From positions 614,974,476 to 615,038,475 of the forward strand of contig NC_081408.1 in assembly GCF_030272615.1 (NCBI RefSeq): 64,000 nucleotides of DNA, given 5' to 3'. The notes beneath the pieces are model-generated. The model did not search any database and was not told where the DNA came from. It saw only the letters and a program-made list of their open reading frames with translations. A program made the translations under genes and the position numbers. Below are positions 11,701 to 22,000 of this stretch, one piece after another (positions within the stretch are counted from its first letter, which is position 1; each line of letters starts with the position of its first letter). The DNA is from Cryptomeria japonica (Eukaryota > Streptophyta > Pinopsida > Cupressales > Cupressaceae).

Positions 11701-11715
11701 AAAGTGGGGGATAAA
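11701..11715 (+). other. Polypurine tract of the old gypsy element
   Basis: AAAGTGGGGGATAAA lies immediately before TGTAGTGTCAT, the LTR start. The position and purine content fit a plus-strand primer and set the + orientation. Confidence 0.65.
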
Positions 11716-13131
11716 TGTAGTGTCATAAATTGTACACCCTTAATTGGGTGGTACAATTTCACACTTAGGTTAGTAGCTACCTTAATGTGTTGCATTTTGT
11801 ATTTTAAATCCCCTTTAAGCATTTAATTAATTAATTTAACTAAATATAAAGTCCTCTTTTATCATTCCACATATCATAAAATTGGGCCCTTAATCTTAAG
11901 TGTGCCTCTTTTTATTTTATCCTTTCAATTAATTAATTCATTAAAATCCTAATTAGGTCCTATTTCAGCCTTCAAGGCTCAATTTCATGCATCTAATTAT
12001 CTTAAATAATCACACCCACTTGGGGATCACCTTATAATCATGATACCTTGCATTCCTAGAAATTTAGAAAAAAATTGATAGCACAGGTGTGAATCACACC
12101 GGTCCCAACTTTTTCTCCCCAAATTTTGGGATCGTGTTTTGGCAGTATTATAATGTTTAAATCCAATTTCGTGTGAAAAAATATCAATTCTAGGTCGACC
12201 TTTGATAAAAAACAAAGTTAGGGCTTCATATATATAGCCTTTCCTTTCCTTATTTGAAGGATCAATTCTCTAGCAATTGAAGGAGCCTCTTGTTAAGTGA
12301 AAGTGCTGGTTATGTGAAGTCTTCAATTAGAAAATCAGGCATCTATCAAGTCTTCCTCAATCCTTTTCATCATCCATTGAATCTTTGAAGATATTGAAGA
12401 ACAATAGGAGATCACTGACTGTTGATTGGCTTGTACCTCTCCCTTAGGGTTTGGTATGGTTTCATGTTATTTTCGTATCTTTATATGAGTTTCACAACAT
12501 TCATTTTCAGATCTACATTATTGCTTTAGATCCATTATTGCATTTGTGATTTGAATCATTCTCATTTACATTGTGTTCATTTAGGGTTTATAATCAAATC
12601 ATAGGGTAGGACTCTAATTTGTGCATTCTAGCTCATTTAGGATCTTGTAAACACATAGGATTCTAGCACACACACATTTCAATCTATTATTGGCTATTTA
12701 TGGAGGTAGATATCAACAAAACAAAGGGTTTGACTAAGGAAAAACCTTATATAGCCACCCAAGACACCATTTTTCAAGTTGCGGGTGGTCACTTTCTGAA
12801 TTCCAGATTTTCAAGTCAATTCAACTATTGGGACTAGAGCACCCGACATTCTGGTCCGGCTCATTCGAGCTCAATTTTTGGTGATAGGTAAATATCAAAG
12901 TTTTATTTCTTGTTCTACACTATACCCGAGTCTCATTTCTTCTTATCTCTGTTATTTTAGATTATTTCAATATTTTGTTCATCTCTTAAGATTAGTTTAT
13001 CATTTGGTCATATTTAGCTCATTCCCTTTCATAGCAGCAAAGGAATAGAAACCCTAAGAGTATTCCTTGACTCTATTTTACAAGAGTTAGTCAAAGTGAA
13101 TTGCTTCCTTATGATATTTTGTATTCCAATG
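11716..13131 (+). repeat. 3' LTR of the old gypsy element, first part
   Basis: Begins TGTAGTGTC after the polypurine tract and carries a TATA-box candidate CATATATATAGC at 12228-12239. It is broken at 13131 by the Tat insertion and continues at 29465-29526 after the duplicated CAATG. Its last 98 bases match the 5' LTR end at 719. Confidence 0.6.
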
Positions 13132-15078
13132 TGATGCTCTGCAAAAAGGATTAGAAAATCTGTTTGATGGCAACACACACAAGAGCACAAGAAACAAACG
13201 TTAGTGTTAGCAACAAAAGATTATCCTAAACAGGCATATCAAAAGAGATATTAAGCATGAAATAGAAAGCATATAAACATAGAATAAAATAGCTAATCAA
13301 GATGCTCATAGTTGCTCCTCCCTTGTTCCTCTCCTCTCCAAGTCCCAAATGAGTGTAGCTCTCAGCAGCTTTTTGCACTATGGATGCTTATGGAGGATTG
13401 AGATTTAATATTAAGCTTCAAATATGAAATGAAAAGCTAAATACTATGCTATTGATGCTAAAATGATTGATTTTACCAAAAAGACAAGATTTTAGTTATG
13501 CTATGCTAAATGCTCTCTAAAAATGTCTATAGCCTAAATGCATACAAGTTTTCAGGATCTGGATTATGAAGAAATGGGCTCTATTTATAGGAAAAATGGA
13601 GCAATGGATGGTCAGGATTGAAAGGTTTAATCAAGGGTCAAGCTTGAAAGTTGGGGATCCATGTGCACAATTTGCACCAATGAAATGGTGACAAGTGTCA
13701 ACATAAGATTGGGTTGAGAGAAGAGGTTGGAGGCATTAAATGCCTGAGGAGACCTCATGGTTATCTAGAAGGTAAGGGTCAAGCCTAAATTAGGATTACC
13801 CACTGGATTAGGAGTTAATGCAAGGATAAACCTTTGTGCAAATGATTAAGAGATAATCATGGTCAAAGCATTAAAGGCTTGATGAGACCCTTGGGTTGGG
13901 TAGAGGTTGAGTCAAAACAAATGTTTTAACCATGTGGGAGGGTTTGAGGTAACCATTAATGGTTATTGGAGACTTTGGGGATTAAGTGGTTGAAGGTTGA
14001 AAGCCTTCAATGGTTATCAAAGACTTTGAGCCATTTAGTGGTTGAAGGTTGAAAGCTTTCAAAGGTTATCCAAGACTTTGAGACATTTAGTGGTTGAAGG
14101 TTGAAAGCCTTTAATGGTTATCAAAGACTTTTAGGCTTTGAGAAGTGACTCCATTTTGCTTAGGAATGTGACAATAATTAGGGGATGGATTAAGTTAATT
14201 AGGAAGGGGTTAGAAGAATCTAGAAGGGGATTAGATTTTGCAAGTGGATTTGGTGGGTGAGGGAAAATAGGATTTTATTTAAAATAAAAATTCATTTATT
14301 TCAATAAATGTGTGCAAGTTGTATTTGGATAAATATTCAAATAAATATTAATTTATTTAAATAAAAAAAAAGGAAGATAAAGCATTAAAATGCTTGAAGA
14401 CTTTGAGGGGAACCATTAAAGGCTTGAAGACTTTAAGGAAAACCATTAAAGTCTTAAGAAGACTATAGAAGGAAGCCATCAAGTTTGAAGACTTTAAAGC
14501 CATCAAGTTTGAATACTTTAAGGGAAACCATTAAAGGTTTCAAGTGGGTGAGGATAAATAGGATTTTAAATAAATAATTTATTTAAAATAGTTGTGCAAC
14601 TTGCTTTTGTAGGAAAATACAAGTGGGTGGAGGATAAAGGTGATTTAAATAAATTATTTATTTAAAATAATTGTGCAACTTGCTTTTGTAGGAAAATACA
14701 AGTGGGTGGAGGATAAAGGTGATTTAAATAAATGATTTATTTATTTAAATGTGAGAGGTGGGATTTTGGGGGATTTAAATAAATATTAATTTATTTAAAT
14801 GTGAGAGGTGGGATTTTGGGGGATTTAAATAAATATTAATTTATTTAAATGTGAGAGAAGATTTAATTAAACAAATATGATTTATTTATTTAATTAATGG
14901 TATGAATTTGGTTAAGTGAATTAAATCAAATAAATTGAATAATTTATTTAATTAATAGGAGAAGAGGGTTAAGATGAATTAATTAAATATTAATTTAATT
15001 AATTATTAATTGATGGTTAAATAATCAAATAAATACTAAGTATTCATTTAATTAAGTGGACAGATTTATGTGACTACA
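13132..15078 (-). repeat. Tat element 3' LTR
   Basis: On the minus strand it runs TGTAGTC...GCATCA. A TATA-box candidate (minus CCTATAAATAGAG) lies near 13580-13592. Several internal direct repeats of about 50-70 bp are visible (13970-14130 and 14540-14850), and the U3 side is rich in ATTTAAATAAAT palindromes. Confidence 0.93.
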
Positions 15079-15091
15079 TTTGCCCCTCTTT
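15079..15091 (-). other. Polypurine tract of the Tat element
   Basis: The minus strand reads AAAGAGGGGCAAA directly before the LTR start TGTAGTC. Confidence 0.85.
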
Positions 15092-17019
15092 GAGACGGTG
15101 CGGTTTATCGCGTCGTTTCAAAGAAAGAAAAATAGGTGTGAAGAAATGCCCCATAAAATGTAAATTTAATGGGTGGTATGCCCCCTCAAGAGATGGGCCG
15201 AATTTTATTTTTTTTTTGAAAAATCAGGCGATCTCTCAAAAAAGAATGAAAAGTGGAGGGGAGGTAGAATAGAAGAAATTAGAACTAATGATGAAAGAAT
15301 GGGAGAAAATGGAGTGAATATGAAGAAACAACAAGCCAGCGAGTACCCTGAGGTCATGCAAGAGATACATAGCAGATGTAGTGTGGGGTTTGGATTGATG
15401 CTATACAATGGATCAAAATTGGTTGGACAATCTTGTGCAATTGGTTTAATTGCCCTAGTCAAGTCAAAGCATGACAGTTGATGTGAGTTGGTCGCTTGGA
15501 CATGATAAAATCTGAGTAAGTGAATCAAAGTGACCTGATGTGACTTAGACAATTGATGTAATTGCCCAATGAAGTCAAGGTATATGAAGCAAAATACTCG
15601 TTGAGACTTAGACAATTGATGTAATTGTCCATTGGATTGTGTTTGATTGGTTGATCAATTGATAGTGTGTGCGTGGGATGGATGATTGTGGTGAATCATA
15701 GCAGCCCCGTTGAGACTAGGTCATTATGATAAATGCCTGATGTAGTCTAGGATTACCATGATCGATTACCTGTTGAGACCCGAAGATACTTGATCAGAGT
15801 ATCTGTTGATAGTCTAGGTGTGTGGGAGTCGATGTATCTGTGCAGATAGAGTAACTTTCTTGACTTATTGGATGACTTAGGATAGGAAACACAATCCCTC
15901 CTATTTAGAGATGGATGGTGATGAACGTGGCTTGATTAGGTTGATTGGGACATGATGTAGGGTATGTGATGTTGATTGTTGAGATGGGGAGGGTGGGGGG
16001 TTTTCAATGTTAAATAGAAGAAATGGAGGACCTATTACATTCCTATGGAAGAAGAGGAAAATAGAGTATCCATTGTCATTACTATGTATGAATGATATGC
16101 AGCTATTTATGAATGTATGGATGGATGGAATGCAACGAAATGCAATATATATAGATGAGATGGAATGACGATCCATGGTGCTTTATTTTTCATCATTGAG
16201 CTTTAAAATGTTGTAAGAAAATACAAGCAACTTGACATAAAGATTCAAGATGACCAGAGTATTTCTTACATGGATTTTGATATAGCAAGTTAATACAAGC
16301 AACTTGATATAATGGATCAAGTTGACCTGAGTATTGCTTGCGGAACAGACAAGGATTATCTCCTTTCATGCATGACTTGGATCGTCCTCCTTGATCTTAG
16401 GCTGATCATATCCTGAGACAAGTGCATACCATAATAAGAGATAAAACCTTTATCCAGTTTGGATGAGGTAGGAGAAACCAAAGAAAGAGCATTGTATCTG
16501 CAAACAAACAGTATATACATAAAGAATGAAGAATATGGATCCTTGGTAATGGTACATGCTTATATGGTCGAGGTATACGCTGTAGTCAGCAAGCCGTAGT
16601 GATCTATGACTGCATTTTGCATAAGATCATGTAGCTTAGTGAACTTCCCACGTAGACACCATTAGTACATGCCCCAGAACTTCATCGGAAATAATGCGCA
16701 AATGATACAAAACAATGCTGAAAGATCCCGATATAGATAAACAAATGAATTACTCACGAATCAACCAAGCATTTGATAGCTTAACATAATTTTCTTGTCA
16801 AAGAAAACGTCACTTTTGTCTTTGTTTTGGTAAGGAAGGATGCATCCTTGTTTTTAAAGACATTTTCTGATTTGTTGGATGTGGATTGTGTGGTCGATTG
16901 ATAAATGGTCATTGTGTGAGTACTGTGTTAATGTTGGTTTTGCATCTGCTTGAATGAATATGTACAAGGTGTTGCCATGTTTTTGTGTGATTTTCGATGG
17001 GTTTTTCGATGTTTTTGGA
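15092..17019 (-). other. Non-coding 3' region of the Tat element
   Basis: About 2 kb between the tandem repeats and the polypurine tract. It contains diverged repeats of phrases such as GACTTAGACAATTGATGTAATTG (15545-15635) and of CAAGCAACTTGATAT (16220-16310). There is no convincing gene; open frames here are short and unsupported. Long non-coding 3' regions are known in Tat-type elements. Confidence 0.5.
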
Positions 17020-17168
17020 TTTTGTGTAATAGTTTTTGAATGTTTTTGGATTTTGTGAGTCATTTTTGAATGTTTTTGGATTTTGCGAGACATTTTTGAA
17101 TGTTTTTGTATTTTGCGAGACATTTTTGAATGTTTTTGTATTTTACGAGACATTTTTGAATGTTTTTG
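17020..17168. repeat. 30-bp tandem repeat array in the Tat 3' region
   Basis: Units beginning GAGACATTTTTGAATG start at 17056, 17086, 17116 and 17146, an exact 30-bp period, with a degenerate unit before them. Because 30 is a multiple of three, the minus strand stays open through the array as a 10-residue repeat (KHSKMSRKIQ), which is likely a by-product. Confidence 0.8.
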
Positions 17169-17485
17169 CCAATGAATCACCAGTAATGTAGAATCCACTT
17201 CCATCATCTAGATTGTAAGGGCATTGCCCCCAAGTTGGACATGATTTATGAAAAAGTGGGATGCCAGACGCATGAAGTACTTTCTTGGATTACAGATCAA
17301 ATAACAAGCCATGGTTAGATGGATGGATGTGTGTATGTATGAATGTGATCGCAACGAGCCTGAAAGATACTGGAGCCATTGCCTTTATGAGTGGCGCCTG
17401 TTTGCCAGGTTTTCGCCATCGTACTTACCCAAGGTGCCATTGGAGTGGTTGTTCACCGTTTGGATGCATGATTTTTCTTTACTTT

Positions 17486-17578
17486 TTTGAATGTTTTTGT
17501 ATTTTCTTTAGGACATTTTTCTAAATGTTTTTGGTATTTTCTTTAGGACATTTTTCTGAATGTTTTTGGTATTTTCTG
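17486..17578. repeat. Second short tandem repeat near the pol stop
   Basis: About two and a half copies of a 35-36-bp unit (CTTTAGGACATTTTTCT...) share the GAATGTTTTTG core with the 30-bp array at 17020-17168. It lies just downstream of the integrase stop. Confidence 0.65.
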
Positions 17579-17609
17579 ATATGCAGGGGAGCCTGATGCC
17601 TTGTACACC

Positions 17610-19037
17610 TTAGGTATAAAACCGTTTGAGGTGCATGCTATTGATTGGATCTGCGAGCGGTTCTCTGTCTGATGTAGCCAACTGATATGCCCCGGACCCG
17701 AATACAGCAGTGACAACATATGGGCCGAGCCAATTTGATTCAAACTTGCCTTGATGTTCTCTGTTTGGTTGGTTGCAAGGATTCTCTCGAAGAACAAGAT
17801 CACCTACCTCAAATGTACGAGATCTAACTCGGTGATTGTAGCTTCTACTCATGCGCTGCTGATAGGCTTTGAGGTGATTGTATGCAGCTTGTCGCTTCTC
17901 ATCAAGTAACTCTAAGTCCTGAAGACGTGAGACTCTGTATGCTTCATCATCGATGAGATTATGCAAGGAAACTCGTAATGATGGTATCTCAACCTCAATA
18001 GGTAAGATAGCTTCTGCACCATAGACCAATGAATAAGGAGTTGCACCTATAGGGGTTCGAATGCTAGTTCGATATGCCCATAATGCTGGATTCAATTGAA
18101 CATGCCAATCACGACCGGCATCATTGACTGTCTTCTTTAGGATTCTCAATATGTTTTTAGTGGATGCTTCAGCCTGACCATTGCCTTGTGGGTAATAGGG
18201 GGTGGAAAAGCGATGTTGGATATGAAATTTCTCACAAAGCTCACGGACATCCTGATTTTTGAAAGGAAGACCGTTATCTGTGATGATGGACATGGGTACA
18301 CCATACCGGCAGATGATGTAGTTGAGGATGAATGAGGCGATCTGCTTGTCGGTGACTTGGGTAAGTGGAACAACTTCGATCTACTTTGTGAAATATTCGG
18401 TAGCGGTAATAATGAATTTATGGCCATTGGATGAAGATGGATGAATCTTACCCACAAGGTCAAGGCCCCATTGACAAAAAGGCCATGGTGTTGTGATTGG
18501 TTGCAATTCCTGTGCTGGTGCATGTATCAGGTCACCGTGAACTTGACATTTCTTGCATTTCCTGACAAAGTAGTAGGAATCCTTTTCCATAGATGGCCAA
18601 TAGTATCCAGCTTGCATGATCTTCTTGGCTAGTGATGGACCACTTGAGTGAGTCCCGCAAATTCCTTCATGTACCTCTTCCAAAACCTTTGTTATCTCAT
18701 CCTGTTCCAGACATCGAAGGAGAGTACCATCAAGACTACGTCGGTATAGGGTTTCAGCAATAATGGTATATCGAGCAGTTTGGCGAATGAAAGTTTTTCA
18801 TTGGTTATTTGATTGGTTGGGAGGAAGGGTATGATCGCGGAGATAGGTGTAGAACTCACCGTACCATGGGGATTCGGAACCAACAAGGCAACATATCATT
18901 TCAGATTCGGGGATATCATAAGCAGGGATCCAAAGCTGTTCTACCAAGAACTCGTAGCGTGTTGAATTCTGTGGAAGATCTAGTAGAGATGCGATGGTAG
19001 CCATGGCGTCAACAGCTCGATTCTGATCTCTTGGTAT
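17610..19037 (-). pseudogene. Tat integrase region, interrupted by two stops
   Basis: The region is in the same frame as gag and RT. After the connection segment (18801-19004, with WIPAYDIPES), a TGA at 18798-18800 interrupts. Next comes an HHCC zinc-binding domain in 18384-18683 (VHEGICGTHSS...CKKCQ) and the first catalytic Asp in GLDLVGK. A TAG at 18381-18383 replaces an expected Trp. The core resumes with TDNGLPF (second Asp) and QGNGQAEASTK (Glu), followed by a C-terminal region with GPYVV and LKRFY. DDE integrases insert the cDNA into the host genome. Motifs are intact except for the two stops, both explicable as C-to-T or G-to-A transitions. Confidence 0.85.
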
Positions 19038-22000
19038 CTACTTAAAAGTGATAGTAGTAAATGATGTCTTTAGAGTGTCCACCATTTGCTTATATGGCAT
19101 GAGTTTATCATCTTTGGTCTGATATTCATCTGTTGCTTGTCGAGTGACTAGTTGGGAATCGCCATATACTTGTAGTTCTTGTAATTTCCATTGTACGGCT
19201 AACCTGAGTCCTGTGATCAAGGCCTCATACTCTGCTATGTTGTTTGTGCATGGAAATGTGAGCCTGTAAGACTTCGGGATGCTGTCACCTTGAGGTGTGA
19301 TAAACAAAATGCCTGCCCCTGAGCCGTGCCTAGTATATGAACCATCAAAATATAGTTTCCATGGTTGTACTTCTGTGAGCATGAATATCTCTTCATCTGG
19401 AAAATTGGAAATGAGGGGATGATCGCCTATGAGTGGTGCATCGGCCAATTGATCTGCAATGACCTGCCCTTTGATAGCTTTACGGTCCACATACTCGATG
19501 TCAAATTCACTTAGAATCATTACCCATTTGGCCAAGCGACCTGTCAATGCTGCTTTGCTGAGTAAATACTTGAGTGGATCAATATTTGCGATGAGTTGTA
19601 CCTTGTGTGTCAACAGATAGTGTCGCAATTTAGTGGCTGCTAAGATTACTGCTAGGCAAGCTCGCTCAATAGGTTTGTAATTGAGTTCATAGCCAACCAG
19701 TGTGCGAGAGATGTAGTAAACAGCACACTCTTTGCCTTCTGCATTATGTTGTGCCAATAATACACCTAATGCTGTACTTGTCGCTGAGATATAAAGTAAC
19801 CACGGTCTACTTGGATCTGGTGGCATCAACAATGGTGGATTCATGAGATAGTCTTTAAGCATCTGAAATGCTTGTTGGCATCTGGCATCCCACTGAAAGC
19901 GGATGTTCTTGTGTAGCAAGTGTGTGAATGGGTGACACTTATCAGCCAATTGTGCAATGAATCTTCGGATGGATTGAAGCCGCCCTTGTAATGTCCTTAG
20001 CTGACTGATATTCTTTGGAGGTGGCATGTCCATTATTGCCTTAACCTTTGCTGGATCGACCTCAATGCCTTTGCTTGAGACAATGTATCCTAGAAGCTTC
20101 CCGGAGGTCACTCCAAAGACACATTTCTTTGGGTTGAGTCGAACATGATATTGTTCCAGTCTATCAAAGATTTGATCTAAGATGTGGAGATGTCCTTCTC
20201 TAGTAAGTGATTTTGCTAGTAAGTCATCCACATAATCTTCCATCATAGTATGCATCATGTCATGGAAGATGGTGGTCATTGCTCTTTGATAGGTCGCTCC
20301 TACATTCTTTAGACCAAAAGGCATTACATTCCAGCAGTATGTGCCCCATGGACATGTGAAGGCTGTCTTATGTTGATCTTCGGGTGCGATCTTTATCTGA
20401 TTGTAGCCGGAAAAGCCATCCATGAGTGAAAGCATCGCATGTCCTGCTGTTAGATCCACTATGATGTCGATATTTGGTAGGGGAAAGTCATCCTTAGGAC
20501 ATGCCTTATTCAGATCTCTGAAGTCAGTACAAATGCGGATGCCCCCTTTTGGTTTGCCGACAGGCACAATGTTGGAGATCCATTCTGCAAAATCATTTGG
20601 CCTAATGAAACCAACATCTAGGAGTTTCTTGAGTTCTGTTTTGACTAGCACTGCAATTTGGGGATGCATCTTACGAAGCTTCTGCTTGACAGGTTTGGCT
20701 CCTTCTTCTACAGTGAGGTGATGCATGACTAAATCAGGATCAAGCCCAGGCATGTCTGCATATGACCATGCAAAGTTGATCTGACGCTTCTGGAAGAACT
20801 CTATAAATTTAGGTTGTTCCTCTGGAGTGAGAAGAGATGTCAGATGTATGATATGAGGATTTTTAGGAGTCCCCACATTGTATTCTTTGGTTTCCTCGAT
20901 GAGAATCGTTGATCGTTCCTGTTGTGCATTAGCAGGGAGAATGTCAAACCCTTCATCCTCAGGTGCCTCAAAGAGGTTTTCACCGTTGGATACGCTCTTT
21001 CTTTTTACTTTTGTGGGATCAAACAGTGCCACAGTGTGGTTTTCACTGGAAGATCCATGTTTCATTGTTATATTTTTGCAGCTGAAAGGTTTGGCATCCG
21101 CCCCGAAGTATGCTGCGCTATTAAGTTCAATGGCGAATCCAGCTTTGTGATCCCCGCTTAGTAGATTATCCCGTAATTCCAAAAAGTCAATGATAGCCTC
21201 ATCGTTTTGGAAGAGGTCAAGACATGGAGGATTTGATTGGTTCCATTCGATGAGTTCAGGGTGGATAATGGGCATTACTTCATCGATTAGGTTAAGTGCG
21301 GGAGATGTATCAGTGAGGGTTAAGACGTTATGGTGAAGGTCGTTAATGGTACTCTCCTTGTCAAAATCAGGTGTAGGATGAGACATAGGGTCTGTGGAAG
21401 ATGTTTCCAGCTCAGGTACCCAAGTGGTCTTTACCTGTGCTTCTCCATAAACAGGGATGTCTTTGCATGGCGGAGGTGGTGATGTGTCTTCCTCATCTGA
21501 AGTGTTAAGTTGTACAGAATCAAATTCCCACTCATGTGAGTCGGTCTCTGAATCACTCTCCAGCATCCGATTGCTATACCATACTGGGATGTCTTTGGAG
21601 TTAAACACGACAGGTGTGATTGGTTTATGTATCTTTGTAGTGATCGGTGCTGCAGGAACTGTGATGGGGATTAAAGGATTTGTTACTGGAAGTATCGGCA
21701 GTGTTGATTTAGTGGCTTCTGTTGGAATGGCTGGTGCCATAGATGTTGTTGTAGGTTTCCATACAGTTGTTGCTACAAATGGTGTTGTTGATGGGATTAC
21801 TGGTTCGTTTGGTGGGATGAATGATATTGATGACGGTTGCGGTGGGGTTGTGAGCCTCGATGGGGCAGTGGGGATAGTGCTTGATGGTGCTTTGATTATG
21901 AAAGGTGTCCTCTTTGCAGTAGGTGGGCAAAATGGTTTGCTGGGTTTTCCTTTGAATTTGAGTTTAGGAAGGATCTCTTTTTCAAAGCCTAGGCCTGTAT

